DNA of 64,000 bases from Primulina eburnea. Its lineage: Eukaryota; Streptophyta; Magnoliopsida; Lamiales; Gesneriaceae. A program made the position numbers and the translations under genes. Positions 10,645-25,069 of this stretch are shown one piece after another. The stretch spans positions 2,418,001 through 2,482,000 of the forward strand of contig NC_133116.1 of NCBI RefSeq assembly GCF_022965805.1, given 5' to 3'. Below the pieces are notes generated by a model. The model saw nothing but the letters and a program-made list of their open reading frames with translations. It was not told the DNA's origin and did no database searches. Numbering within the stretch: the first letter of the stretch is position 1; each line of letters begins with the position of its first letter.

Positions 10645-13600
10645 TTTATTTGGTGCATATGTTGCCTGTTGAAGCGCATCCATAATCTACAAGACTTATT
10701 TAGTGAATATAATTGAAAAGGTATATGTTTGTTCTGTCGTTGAAATCATACTTGGTAACTATATATCATGGGAAATTACTTTCAACATATGTGCTTACTC
10801 TGAGACTGACTCTCAACCTAGCACCACCTTTTTTTTATTTTTTGGTAGGGTCCTGAAGTAAATTGATGAACATGTGTTTTAAGGCTTTTCGGCAAGCAGT
10901 TGAAGGAAAATTTTGATCATGTCTTCGAAGTTTTGCTCAAGCATTATCGACTCTTCGCCTGTATTTAACTTTTCTAAACCAAATGTTACACTTGGTTATT
11001 ACCCTCATACCATCTAATTCAATAAATATTTTAGTACTGACATCTTACCTCCTCTATGTATGCTGCAGGCTTTTGAATTTATGAGTAGATCAAATAGCGA
11101 TAAACTCTCCCGACTCTCTATGGCCAACTACATTTTGATCGGCTTGTTGGATCATTGGGATAAACATCGTTTCAATTATTGTTACTGCATATCGGCTGTC
11201 AAATGAGGTGATAGTCTCTCCTTTCGATCTCGGACTGCTCTTACTTCCACCATACAGACAATGCAACGTTGCTCCATTAAAGCTCAAGAATTGAGCTTAG
11301 TCCCAGCATGTCTCCGTTGTGTGTTCGTATTGTTTTCCATGCAACTTATATTCATTTTATGTGACCCTTAAAATTTACATTCTGTTCGTTAATTTCTCTC
11401 TTATTTTTTACTTCTTATATAATAGGATCTAATAACTAAATGAATTTTTTGGATTTAGTTGAATTATGTTAAATTTCATAAATGTATTAATTGTTTTGAC
11501 AAAAAATTCCACTTTTAGGGTATATTGTACTAAAAATTTAATTGTAGGGTACAAATACCAAAATCCTGTGGTAAAGGAGTGTGATATACTAATTACATTA
11601 TTTTAAAACATATTTATAAACGTTTTTTTGCTTGAGAAACATTGGTTCAAAAGAATCATATGGTATTTCTATAAAAATAATTATGGATTGGAAATATATT
11701 TTTATATAGTATTTATGTTGAATACAAATATTTATCCATTAGGTAAGATGAATTCCATTTTTTAAGTGAAATTTATTTTAATGTTGGTTTCATATAACAG
11801 AGATTTTTCCTAATAAAGATAGGGTTAATTGGAATTCAGTTCTTGATTCCAAACATAAGTTGTTTTTTTTTTTTTTTTAACGAGTCCAAACATAAGTTAT
11901 GATCTAGTCTTTGTGTTAGAAAAATTTAATTTTAATTTCCTGCTCTAACGTGTTTTTCATTTAATTTCTGAACTTAAGAATCCAAATATTATATTGCATA
12001 TTTACATATATCTTATTTAAGTTGATTGATACTCAAGTTAAGTCACTTGATATCTACACTGAATAAATTTGTACTTTATTTTCAACAATATTATTTTATT
12101 ATTTCGTAAAAGTGTAAACATTTCATATCTAAAAATTATAATGATATATCTAATTTGATTTAGTTGATGCTTAAATATTATACATTTGTGTTATAATCTC
12201 AATGATTTGTATATAAATAATATATCAAATTAAAATTTATTGACACCTGAAATTCATAAATCTGTCACAATTTCATTGATATGTACTTATTTGGACACAA
12301 AAAAAATACCTTAAAATTGACATATAAAATACATATAAAATTAGTGAATTGAAACGTAATTTTTTGACACAAAAATTGAATCTAAACTTATATTAGGGTA
12401 CCGAAATGTTATAATGTTCATTTAACACCTCTTCTTCATTGTGAGTAAACACTATAAATTATAATGCCCACAGGAGAGAAAATGAACGTCCTTCTTCTCC
12501 TCTTTTTTTTTTTCTTAAAAAAAGTATATATTTTTTTAAAAATATTTTTTTACTTTTTTTTAATATATTTTTTCTAACATTTCTTTTGGATTTTTTTTAA
12601 TTAAATGATTTAAATATTGTAAAACATATTATTTTAAATTTTATCTTTTTTATTATTTTTTAATTTTTCTAACTGTTTATTTTGGCTTTTTTATTTTTTA
12701 TTTTTTAAATTAAATGATTTAAATATTGTAAAACATATTTATTTAATATGAAAAAATTTTAAGATGATCGAGTGGATTGTGATATTCATAAATAATGAGT
12801 TTTAATATTAAAAAGAATGTGAAGGAAAGAGATATGTTGTTATAATAAATATGTGATAATAAACCCCACAATTTTTGATGAATTGATGGGTATTATGCGG
12901 ATGTACTTACCATCATGTTGTGACAAACATGTTAAATCATTGCAATGATTTGACTGAAATTTTGTCATATCATATCCTCGTTGGGCTACGAGAAAAATAT
13001 ATGTATTTTTAATTATTATTATTTAATTAACATATATTTTAGATAATAATGAAGTATATTTAATTTTTTTTTAAAAGTATATTATTAGTTTATATATACA
13101 CTTAAACGTGTTATGGTACGGAAGCGGAATATATTTTGGCACATTAAATAAAGTTTCAACATATTTGATATTTTTAAAATAAACGAGTAGGTATAATTAT
13201 TGGAAAAAGAAACGAGCTAAACTTGATTGATTGAATTCGTGAAATACTTCAAAATGGGTCTTTTTTATCTCTGTCTATGTTACATCGAGAGTATTATTTT
13301 CATTATAGTTTTATACAAGATGTTAATATGAACATATCACATAAAAAAAACAATATGAAGTTCATCAATATTTTTTTTGTTTTCAATTCAAATGTCCATC
13401 GAATGCTATTGACGTCAAATAGAGGAGACACTGTGATGACTTATAAATAAAAAGTTATGAAATCATCTAAAATATCCGAAATTAGAAAGTTTTTCACGTT
13501 GACTTGTCGGTATTTTTTACTATAAAATTACTAAAGTAGGGTCATACGAGTCAAGAGATTGAAAAGAAAAAAAACGAGAATTAACACATTATAAAATAAT

Positions 13601-16089
13601 TCAGATTTTCTATGCTATATTTGAAACATTTCACCGCTTATGCTGTGAGAAAATTTTAACTATTAGATAATCAACACATGATGCCAGCTTTCATTAACAT
13701 ACGATATACTCATATGTCTAATGATGATAGACTAACTCATAATTTTCTATAGACTATAAACAAATAACTATACAAATTTAATTAATTTGAAACCAGAGTA
13801 AAAGTCACGACTCTTCTATCTCTTATAAGCTATTTTTTATTTTGTCAATATGTGCATATGCATGCGCGCGCACATATATAAATCTAAGGATTATTAAAGT
13901 GGTAAGATATTAAATTTTAATCCTTGAAAATCATTCGTATTTGTATCATGTATGTGTGTATATATAGGTAATTTTATTTTATTATATAATTATTTATTTA
14001 TTTTTAATTAAATTGATTATAGGTATGATATTAATATTAATTGTGTCAGGTTTCCGTTACTCGAGTTTTGCGATGCACGTGTTGAGCCATGATCTGCACA
14101 CTTTTCACGCTACTAAATTTCAGACAGGAAAATGGAAATGACAATATTGGCCCTCAATTTAACGCGCAAATAACAGTCATAGTAATTAGTAAGCACGACT
14201 TTGTCTTACCGAAACTTAAAATTACAATTAATGCTTACTAAGTGATTTTGGTCCTCCCATCTTTACTCTGTCGAGGATTCCTAATCTTTGTATTAATGAC
14301 CAATAAGACCCTAGATTAAATTGAAATAATATTTTTTTTCCTTAAAAATAAAAAATAAAGGTCATTATTACATACTTTGGTGGAATTTTTTTTTCAATAT
14401 TTAAAAAATATATATTGTCCCAGTAAATGTAACCATGACTCAACTACAATAAAAGAATCCACTGTCTTTGTGCTTAAGAAAAGAATCACATTCATAGTTT
14501 TATTTATGTGAATCATCAGTTACTTCATTTCTGTACAAAACTGAATTAAAATTACAGGTTTCATTGGATAAATGTAAGAGTTTGAGAAAAGTTTGCATGT
14601 AAATTTATAGACTATAGAATGATAATCTGATACTTCGAAACCAAAAAAATTTACACGCCCACGGTATTCTTCTTTTTTCGTCGTTTTGAGAAAGCGGTGC
14701 GATTCTCGTTATCTTCGGTCATAAAATACGGAAAACTTTTATAAATATATTGTCGTCAAGATTACCACAATCGATACGAGATTTGACGATTAATAAAACC
14801 GAAAAATGATATTACTTTCGATAGCAAAGATCTGTAATGTAATCGAAATTTTCACTATTAAGCAAAACTTGAAATGTAAGAGTTTGAGAAAAGTTTTCAT
14901 GTAAATTTATAGACTAGAATGATAATCTGATACTCCGAAACCAAAAAAAATTGCACGCCCACGGTATTATTCTTTTTTTCCGCGTTTTGAGAAAGCGGTG
15001 CGATTCTCGTTATATTCGGTCATAAAATACGGAAAACTTTTATAAATATTTTTGTCAAGGTTACTGCAATCGCTACGAGATTTGACGATTTATAAAACCG
15101 AGAAATGATATTACTTTCGATAGCAACGAAGATCTGTACTGTAATCGAAGTTTTCACAATTGAGCAAAACTTGATTTTGGCCATAAGTAAAGCTTGACTG
15201 CCCTCTGGAAATGAAAATTTGCTCAACCTGCCTGCCTAACCACATTTCTTTGTGTTTTCCTTAAAATAGAGGATACCTCACTGTTGCAGCTTTTGTTTAT
15301 TAGTTTTTATTACTTTCTCTCTCTAATGTTCTCTTGTATCTCTCTCTCTCTCTAAAGCTCTCCTTGTAACGAAAGCTGACTTGGCTCTCCGGCATTGACT
15401 CCGGTAATACATACACAAACATATTCATGGATATATAGAGAGATCGATGGGGTTTAATTATATGTAATAAAATTTTGATTTTTTTTCTAAATTTTTGTGT
15501 CACATTTTTAATTAAATTTTCGTGCTTTAATATTGGGTGTAAAGAACCAGTATCAGTGTGTGATTGCATTTTTACTCAGAATCACCTGGGAGAATTATTA
15601 CTCAGATTTTTACACCGTGGTATGTTTTAATTTCAGAACTAAATCTTCCAATTTATTCTCTGCTTCTCCAATTATGGAGGCATCTGATTTCCTGGTTTTG
15701 ATTCGATTTTTCTATCTTGAGTTTATATTATTGTTTTTTGGTATTTTGATTTTAATTTAAACGTGCATTTGCTAATAAAGCTGATTCAGCTAGCTGGGTC
15801 TGGAAGACCCGGAAACTGCATAGTCGTAGCATACAGATACACGCATGTAATAAAGCATTTAAAGAGGAAAAGATGTGATTTTTGGAACTGAATTAGATGG
15901 CATTTATTGAATTGATCTTGATTTGAGGATATGCATTCTTTCCACATGTGATTCTTCAAAAGCAGTGGTTTTTGCTGTTTGTTTTTGTGATAAATTGGTT
16001 TGGATTTCAGGTGGGGACGCTATATGTGTCACAAATATACAAAACAGATTAGGTAAGTGTCCTTGAAAACCGAACCAGCAAGTTCCAGT
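10645..16089. other. AT-rich spacer, then promoter and leader of the demethylase gene
   Basis: From 10.6 to 14.5 kb I see no gene. It is AT-rich with homopolymer runs and degraded repeats; ATTAAATGATTTAAATATTG recurs at about 12600 and 12710. At 14571-15174 lies a 302-bp tandem duplication. A CT-rich tract at 15311-15362 is typical of a plant 5' UTR. A plausible leader intron has its donor near 15402 and an acceptor ending at 16010, so transcription of the demethylase gene probably starts near 15.3 kb. Confidence 0.5.
14571..15174. repeat. 302-bp direct tandem duplication upstream of the DEMETER-like gene
   Basis: Copy 1 is 14571-14872 and copy 2 is 14873-15174, head to tail with no gap. Both begin AATGTAAGAGTTTGAGAAAA, contain CGCCCACGGTATT, GAGAAAGCGGTGCGATTCTC and GATATTACTTTCGATAGCAA, and end with AGCAAAACTTGA. 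They differ by scattered substitutions and a few short indels. The unit is unusually rich in CG for this AT-rich spacer; I count about 17 CG dinucleotides in copy 1. It lies within a few hundred bases of the likely transcription start of the demethylase gene. Confidence 0.9.
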
Positions 16090-19000
16090 ATGAACCTGGG
16101 AAGGGGAATGCCAATTCCCCTTGAAAACAAAGTTGTGAAAAGTGGAGAGATTTGGGTTCCTCCAACACCAGAAAAGCCGGTTGTGCACAGATCAAGTCAT
16201 GTTGCTGCTGAAGTGCAGCAGAATCTGGTGGGAGCAGAAAGTTGGAGCGATTTGCTGGGAATTTACACCGGCCTCCTGCAGGATGAAACTAGCAGTCGGC
16301 TGCCTCCAGGATTCAATCCATGTAGTCATGTAGGGGTAAATCGTGGGGAACTTAATCAAAATGTTGCTCCCATAGAAACCTGCAATGGGTTGCCCCCGAA
16401 TTTAAGTGGAACCAGTTTTATAGATTTGAATCAGGAGTACAACATGCAAGATCTTACCTTTGTTGAGACTTGTCATAGGATTCCTCGGGATTTGAATCCC
16501 ACCAGTTTTGTAGGGCAGAACCGATGGGAGCTGGAGCATAGTCCTAGCGATGTTGCACCAGCTGAGAATCTCAGAATCTTGAATCAATATGGTGCTTACG
16601 TGCAGAATTTAGACGTTCTTCCTCGGAAAGTTGATTCTCTGGCAGAATTAATGGGAACAAATAAACATCCATACACCACTCTAACAAATGGCCCACCTAA
16701 CAGACCAGCAAGTACTATGGGCAACTCCACCATTATCAATCAACATTCGCTGGTCAGAAACAATGGGAAGATGCATGGTTCGAGCAGTTCAATACTCCTG
16801 CAAAATCACATCTGGAATGAAAATCGGCATTTTGGTGGTCACAACCTTCAACAAATTTCTACCAGTAAGTAAATTATAAGTTAGATAAATGCTCTGAGCA
16901 TATTCTTTTGTTTGAATTAGCTAATCTTAGTCTGACAGTTTAGAACTCTTAGCCAATAACTGTGCATCTGTTTCAAATGACAAGACAATATTTCTTTTGT
17001 TACCTTTAGCAGAGTATCTCTCACTCGACGACTGTGTATGAACTATATGGCCCTCGCCTTCTAATTTCAATTTTTGAAGCACCAAAAAAATGTATCCACT
17101 TCACATAGAAATGTATTTACTGTCTTTTAGGACTTTAAAAATCAAGCTAACAATTAGAATGCTTCTTTTTGGCAGATACATTTCCAGTCCCTTACCATTC
17201 TGACCGTAACCTGAACTTATCTCAAAGATTAAAAGGAGCGTCCTCAGGTATAACCATGCCCCTTCAGTTCGAGCCAGTAACACCAGATCTGCAAAAGCAG
17301 ATGAAAAACAACCAGCCCATGCAAGTACCAAAGTTCTTTGCAGACGACTGCTCGACTCCAGAAAAACATAAGAAAGATGGCGCTGTCTGCAGTCAGCCTT
17401 CTGAAATAATTGAGAGAAAGCATGATGGATTGGACAGCAATCCGGGCACATCATCTACAGTCATTTTGACACCACCTAATGAAAAGATTCATTCCGATGG
17501 TGGAAATGGAGAAATTGATCTGAACAAGACGCCGCAGCAAAGACCACCCAAAAGGAAAAAACATCGACCAAAAGTAATAGTGGAAGGAAAACCCAAAAGA
17601 ACTCCCAAGTCTGCTGCTTCAAGGAATAGAGCTGTCGATAAAAATCCCTCCGAAAAAAGAAAGTATGTGCGCAAAAAGGGCACCGGAACTTCAACAACTC
17701 CATTAACTAATGTTGCAAAGGATGTTGAAGGATCCAATGTTGGGTCCGCAGTAAAATCATGCAGGAGAGTACTGAACTTTAACTTAGAAAATGGAGTAGA
17801 AAAGGACAGCCAGACAACGGAAGTTGGTAACCAGACAGAGAACGAAGAAAGAAGCAAGGTTCCTGTAAATTTGAACTTGGATTCTCCTAATACAGAATGG
17901 GTCACAGAATTGAACAAGGCAGCCAAATCTACACAACATGCAATAGAGAATTTATACAATCGTGTCCAATCAGCAAATCATACCCCACCTCCAGAGTTGT
18001 CGCCGCTTCCGTCTACACCTTCACCATCTGCCTCAAAGGGCCATACTTTGAATGTCATAGCAAGGAGTTTGAATGCGCGAAATACTAATGCCAACCAAAA
18101 TGTTGGCCAAAATAGACACGGTCAATTGCATCAACTTACTAGTGGAGACCTCGTTCAGCTTGTCATCGAGGCAAATTCCAATGAACCAAACCTAGACAGA
18201 ATGAGGCAACCGAACCTTCGTACTGAGACTCAACTTTTGGAAGATTTGGTGCCTGCCAAAGAGAGTCAGGGATGCAAAAGAGATTATTCCCACACTGTGC
18301 TAAGACAACCTCAAGCTGTCACCTTGATGGGATCTCAACTGTGGTCTTCTAACATGAGTCATGCTAGCAGTGATAGCAGCAAAATATGTCTAAATGTTTC
18401 AGAGACTATGAAAAAAAGGAGGATTGAAGGCATAATTCATGGAACCACATCCAGCATGTCTTCTAGGATTACAACTGTTGAAGATTACACAGGACAAATG
18501 GACACAAAGTGTAAGAGTCTCCATGCACAGAGCTCCGCAATTCTCCTGAATGATGGATTACCAAATTCTGACATTAAAGGACAGTGCACCTCCAGATATC
18601 AAAACGATGAATTCAACAAGGTCCGTTGTGAGGGGTACATGAAGTCCAAAGATTTCGAAGGCAAGTTTCAGCAGCGACATACTTCACCTCATTTTCATGC
18701 GAAAGAAAAGGCACAGAAAACATTTGATCACCTCGCTCAAGCACAGAGCACCGATTCTTTTGCTACAGTCACTAACTGGAATATGGAGTCTGCATCCGAA
18801 AGAGATCCTACTAGTCTAGGAAATGTAGTAAATTATCATGCTTGTGTGTCAATCAAGAGACAAATTGCTGGACAAACATCAGACAAATTGTCCGGTATAA
18901 ATAAAGTGTTGCCGCAATTGATCACACACTCAAGAGGTCGTGGACGTCCGCCTAAGACACTCAAAGGTATTCATCTTTTCGTAAGTCATCCCCATAATTA

Positions 19001-22000
19001 AAGCTGAACATGCTCTTTAAACTAAAACTATTATTTTGTTGAGTAGGGTCACAAGAACTGTGGAGAAATTCACCTTCAGTTGATTATATCACAGACCGTA
19101 TGAAAGGTCTAAACATCAATAGCAGTGGCAAGGAAATTGGTCGGGAAGAGCGAAGTGCGCTTGTTCCATATAGAGGAGATGGTGCTATTGTTTCTTCTGA
19201 AGCATTTGATCTGATCAAAAAGCGCCGGCTGCGACCTAAAGTGGATCTTGATCCAGAGACAAATAGGCTGTGGAACCTTTTAATGGGTAAGGAAGGAAGT
19301 GAAAGTGCAGAAACATTGGGGGACGATAGACAACAATGGTTGGAGAAAGAAAGAAAAGTCCTCTGTAATCGAGCAGACTCATTCATCGCAAGGATGCATC
19401 TAGTTCAAGGTATTAGCTTCCAAACCACTGCATCATTATAAATGTTAATGCATAAGTAATATAGCATAAGACGATTTTGAGTTATTGTCAAAACACTAAA
19501 ACTCACCATAAAGAATCCAACTCATTTTTTTTTTACATTTTAGGTTTAGAATTCACAATGTTTCATAAGAGCATTAAGTAATAGACATTTATTGTTCAGA
19601 CCAAAAGCATGCATGACTAGAAAAAATAACGAATTCCCAACTATTTGGATATTATGGAAAATGAGAAAGTAGGGTGGAGGGCGAGGAGGTAGTCCAGGTT
19701 ATCCCTGTTCTATCTGGAGTATAAAAATAATATTTTATGTTGGTGACCACCAGTAACAAACCAAAAAAAAACTATATGAGGAACTAATATTACCCTCAAT
19801 AGTTTGATAGAGTAACTAAAATTAGGTCACAAACCTCCAAGAATCGAGATCACAAAGTTTCCAAAACCATGTATCAACAGTTGACACATACTCGTGTTGT
19901 TTGTGTCTAATGTAAGTTTTTGTTTTGGTCAAACAACCATTTTTACCAAGTACAAAAAATACGCCTAACAAAATAAATTGTAAATCACACACTAATCTTC
20001 AAGTTTTATTACGTAAAACAAAATAAAAAATTGATGAGAAAGTAACCCTACAAGAGCCAAAATTGTTTGATTTACGATATTGAATAGATTTTTACAGTAT
20101 GAATCCGGTGGTATAACCTTGAATGAATTGCATCTTCACAGGAGACAGGCGATTTTCCAAATGGAAAGGATCAGTTGTTGACTCGGTGATAGGAGTGTTC
20201 CTCACACAAAATGTTTCAGATCATCTTTCAAGGTAAAATCAATTTCCTAGACAAAAGCTTCAGCGCCTTACAAGATAACAGGAGCTAATCACATTTACAT
20301 AATGTCTTTCTTCGCTTGCAGCTCTGCTTTCATGCATCTAGCAGCCAAGTTCCCAATAAAACCAACAGCCATAAGAGAATCATGCTGCCTAAATGGACAA
20401 AGTTCACTGATTGAAAGACAAAAAGTTCGCATAACATATCCAGATGGGACAACGTTTTATGATCATAGAATGACAAGGGAACCAGTGTATAACCCCAGCT
20501 CTGTGACTTCCAGTGAATCATCTGAATACGGAGCAGAAATTTTCACAACCAGAGGAACCTATATATTAAATGATCAGACCAGAAAAATTGAGGAAGACAT
20601 GATTTCATCGCAAAGTTCTTCAGAATCTGTTATTATTCAAGCCTCTGAAGATATCAGATCCAGTTCAGGATCAAATTCAGAAGCAGAAGATCAAATAACT
20701 GGGGGAAATTTCAGCAGAAACCATGGTCCTTCAAGTTTTCATGAGCAGGATGAAAGAATTGCTGCATTCCAGCAGTGTCAGTTACAAGTTAATGGAAGTT
20801 CATTTCCAAGTACAAGACCCGTGCCTGGTCACCAGCAACTTGAAAATCCAATGCACGGAAAATTTCCTCAGCTGGTCAGCAGTGAAAATGCATGCACTCA
20901 TTCATTTGCTTCCAATGTGCCGCGTTATCAGAGACCTGCTACCCTGCCCACTAGTTCCTGGCAGAACATGCCAAAAGGTTTGGAAAAATTGGAAGGGGAC
21001 ATTCTCACATCTGGAAAAGGAAGCATATCTTCTATGGCTTCAACAGATGCCAATCTTACTAATGGAACGTGTGTAGAAAACAGACATTATATTTCAGGAC
21101 AGAATGTTGAAAAGAATTTTAACACTCAACAGTCGGGAAAACCAAAATTACAGCCATCAACAGCGGACAATGGCATTTTGAATGAACTTTTTGAACAACA
21201 AACTTATGCATCAGCGTGTTCTCGGAGCAGAAAAGACCAACATGTTGTCAATTATAGGAAAGATGGAACCCAGGAGGCCTTTCAGCAAGAACACATGTTT
21301 CTGACGGACCCCACTAGACCGGCTGAAGTGTCCAGTAAACCATCAATTGGTAATTTATAGAATAAATCAACATTACTTTCTTTATCTGAAAAATTTGATG
21401 ATGGTGACTTTTGTTGCAGATAATCAGAAGCACTCCGAAAATATAACACCTGAACCATCAGAAATGAGACAAGTGCATTCCTCGAACGGTACTCCATCCA
21501 GTAAGATTGGCACCAAAATTTCACGTGTAAGCAAGCAAAAGGTTGAGAAGGAAAAGACAGGCTCATTTAACTGGGATGCCTTAAGAAAGAAGGTGCAATC
21601 AGAGACTGAAATGAGAGCCAGAAGCGCCGACACAATGGACTCCATAGATTATGAAGCAATACGAAATGCTGATGTTTTTGAGATAGCTGAAACAATCAAG
21701 GAAAGGGGAATGAATAACATGCTAGCAGAGCGAATTAAGGTATTTATTGGAATATCAAAACGATTAATAATAAGGTGCACCTCATACTTCAATGCAATCT
21801 GCATTTGTTGGGCATTCTGCAGGATTTTCTCAATCGACTCGTTCAAGAGCATGAAAGAATTGACCTTGAATGGCTGAGAGATGTTCAGCCAGACAAAGTC
21901 AAGTAAGTCTCCTTGGAAAATCTTGTCGGATCATCCATCTCGAAAAATATATAGCAGCAGGCATGCCGATTTTTTTTTCCCTAAAACGAACCATACTCTC

Positions 22001-25000
22001 ACTTGGACAAAAAATTTCTCCTGCAGGGATTATCTATTAAGTATACGAGGATTGGGCTTAAAGAGTGTGGAATGTGTACGCTTATTAACACTTCATAATG
22101 TCGCTTTTCCAGTAAGTGCAGTTGCCTTTACAGATCATGTATAGAGGGAAAACAAAAGAAATATTCTTCTGACTTTTTCATGTTAGGTTGACACAAATGT
22201 TGGACGGATTGCTGTGCGACTTGGTTGGGTTCCTCTCCGACCTCTTCCTGAGTCACTCCAATTGCATCTCCTTGAACTGTAAGTAAATATAAAGCAATCA
22301 GTGTAAGAGCTTGTGAACTGTTGCAGAAACTAAACGTGTTTCTATGCAGATATCCAGTTTTGGAATCAATTCAGAAATATCTTTGGCCCAGACTCTGCCA
22401 TCTGGATCAAGAAACCTTGTAAGTTTACTAAGCTTAATAACTTATCAAATTAGAAGGACTTCATGCCTATATTTGGCAACCCAAAATGATCCACTGATTT
22501 TTGGCCGTGGAATCACAGGTACGAGCTGCATTACCAAATGATAACATTTGGAAAGGTGAGATCCTATCTTTCACAATTGATTGCCAGATCCACTTGGTGA
22601 TCATAATACAAGCTAACTGAAACATGTCTTAAAAAAGATTGTTTTATTAATTTTTGAGTACAGGTTTTCTGCACAAAGAGAGACCCAAACTGTAATGCAT
22701 GTCCAATGAGGGGCGAATGCCGACATTTTGCAAGTGCTTATGCAAGGTTAGTTATTTATGTCTCAAACACAACAAATTATTACATGAAGCTTTCCAATGA
22801 AAGAAAGCTAATTTTGTCGGTTAAACCTTTAAATATTAATTGGCGGATGCATTTGAGGCAGCGCAAGACTCGCTCTTCCAGGGACAGAGGGGAGACAAGT
22901 AGTCTGTTCATCCACTACAACAAGTGCTAACCAAATGTCGGGCATGACAATGAAGCCTATGCCACTTCCTCCACCTACGGACAATTTGGAGAAAGGGGTG
23001 GATTCAATGAGAAACAGTGAACCAATCATTGAGGAACCAAAAACCCCAGAGCCACCCATAGAAGTGACAGAAAGAGACATCGAGGATGCATATTATGAGG
23101 ATCCTGATGAAATCCCAGTCATAAAGCTCAATATAGAAGAATTTACATCAAATTTGCAGAGCTTTATCCTAGAACAAAAGGAAATGCAAGGAGACATGTC
23201 CAAAGCCTTAGTTGCTCTAAGTCCAGAGTTTGCTTCTATACCAATGCCCAAACTGAAGAACGTGAGTCGACTGCGGACAGAGCATCAAGTGTAAGTAATA
23301 GTCTCTTGCTAAAACATAAGAAAGGAACGAAACTGTAGGATATCTAGCAGAGGAAAGTTATAAGTGACGTGCAAAATTACGTTGAGTCAAAAAATGAGAT
23401 CTCATGTAATGTTCTAGCTAATGCAATTAAAACTTAGCCATCAAATTAGAAAGAGCTTACGTAACATTTCAGAGGTCCATTTCTTCTAGTTAAAAATAGT
23501 GAGAGGTAACTGATTTATAGTTCCAGTTAATCATATATTAGGTGACGAACTTAGAAAACAGCATAGTCATTGCTCCCTTAAGAATCACGACCACACCAAG
23601 CATCTTGAGCCCTAGATGTAAGTGTGTAAACTATAAGGATAAATTTCAGTTACTAATGATTCATATCCTGCAGCTATGAACTCCCAGATTTACATCCCAT
23701 ACTGAAAGGGGTTAGTTATTTCTCGTCTTGGTTTAATTTTGAAGATCATATGCAGCTTGACTCCTGCTGACTATAAATTTTATAATATTTAGCTTGACAA
23801 ACGAGAACCTGATGATCCAAGTCCATACCTTCTTGCTATATGGACACCAGGTACCTAGTATAAAGTAATTACTTAATAAGTTCTATCGTGACTGCATGAT
23901 ATACAAAAGCATTTCTTGGTATAGTTGTATGAGAGGCTAAAAAATTAGATATATGATTTATAATCCTTATGTATTAAGACTATGGTCAACTTTTCCACCT
24001 CCCTTTCTCCTCTCACCGACACAGACACAAAATAAATGAGCCTCGGCAAAAGTAAAGGATCGAGTCATATTATTGAGATAGAAAAAATATTACTCAATCA
24101 CCTTACCAAAATAGCTTTTATCATACCTAAATCAACTTTATCTGAACCAGGTGAGACATCAGACTCAGTTAAACATCCTGAAAGTAAATGCGAATCTCAG
24201 GAAGGAGGTAGCATGTGCGACAAGAAAACATGCTTTTCTTGCAGCAACACAAGAGAAGCAGAGGCCCAAACAGTTAGGGGCACGATCCTGGTGAGCACAA
24301 ATGTGAAATAATCATCAATAATCAAACAAATTGTAAGCCATTAGGTTCCCTTTTCTTCTGTTTATTTTCACTGAATTGCCTACCTCCTTTTAGATACCTT
24401 GCAGGACAGCAATGAGAGGAAGTTTCCCGCTCAATGGCACATATTTCCAGGTCAATGAGGTAACAGAATTCTGATCCTTAAGAGCTCTGTGTATGTACAC
24501 TGCACCCCAAAGTAATGGAGAAATGTTCAAACTGCACAAGAGGATTCTGCATTTATCTTAGCTAAAGATGAAAGTGAAATGTTTCTGTAAATTATATCAT
24601 TAAATCATGCTTAGGTTTTCGCGGATCATGAATCCAGTCTGAATCCTATCGTTGTTCCAAGAAGTTTGTTATGGAACCTGCCAAGACGGACAGTGTTCTT
24701 TGGGACCTCTGTCACAACTATATTCAAAGGTGAATAAAATTTCATAAAATTATAAATGAAATATAAAAAAAATTCTGGCTTACAGAAATACTATGGTGCT
24801 TTCCAGGCCTGACAACTGAAGGTATCCAGTACTGCTTCTGGAAAGGTATATACTGTATTCACACGTCTCTGCTATATTGATGAGCATCTTGTTCATAGTC
24901 CCATGCAGACAAGTACTCTTATTTTTCCACTGATACATGTCATTTGAAATGAATCTCAGGGTTCGTATGCGTCAGAGGTTTTGACCAGAAAACTAGAGCA

Positions 25001-25069
25001 CCAAGACCGCTAAGTTCCAGATTGCATCATCCTGCAAGTAAGATGGTTAAGCCTAATGAGCAACGATAG
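16090..25069 (+). CDS. DME: DEMETER-like 5-methylcytosine DNA glycosylase/lyase
   Basis: Twenty exons are read: 16090-16864, 17176-18966, 19047-19409, 20142-20232, 20322-21349, 21420-21739, 21823-21902, 22027-22111, 22187-22278, 22350-22418, 22519-22555, 22664-22746, 22862-23290, 23674-23710, 23793-23850, 24151-24290, 24394-24459, 24615-24729, 24807-24845 and 24960-25069. They total 5808 nt, or 1935 aa. The enzyme excises 5-methylcytosine in the nucleus and starts base-excision demethylation. Seen: a basic KRKKHRPK region (about 383), an AT-hook RGRGRPPK (about 846), domain A from about 918, the split glycosylase domain (about 978-1008, then about 1350-1560) with GLGLKS (catalytic Lys 1495) and VDTNVGR (Asp 1513), a 4Fe-4S cluster (Cys 1580, 1587, 1590, 1596), and the permuted-CXXC/RRM-like C-terminus. 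DLNKTPQQ and SIDYEAIR favour the DME clade over ROS1. All key residues are present, so it should be active. Confidence 0.95.

Noticed and set aside
13850..13890. GCATGCGCGCGCAC purine-pyrimidine tract as possible Z-DNA or Helitron end
   Set aside because: Too short, with no CTRR end or flanking structure.
17489..17959. 156-codon minus-strand frame inside demethylase exon 2
   Set aside because: It overlaps conserved demethylase coding sequence and has no features of its own.
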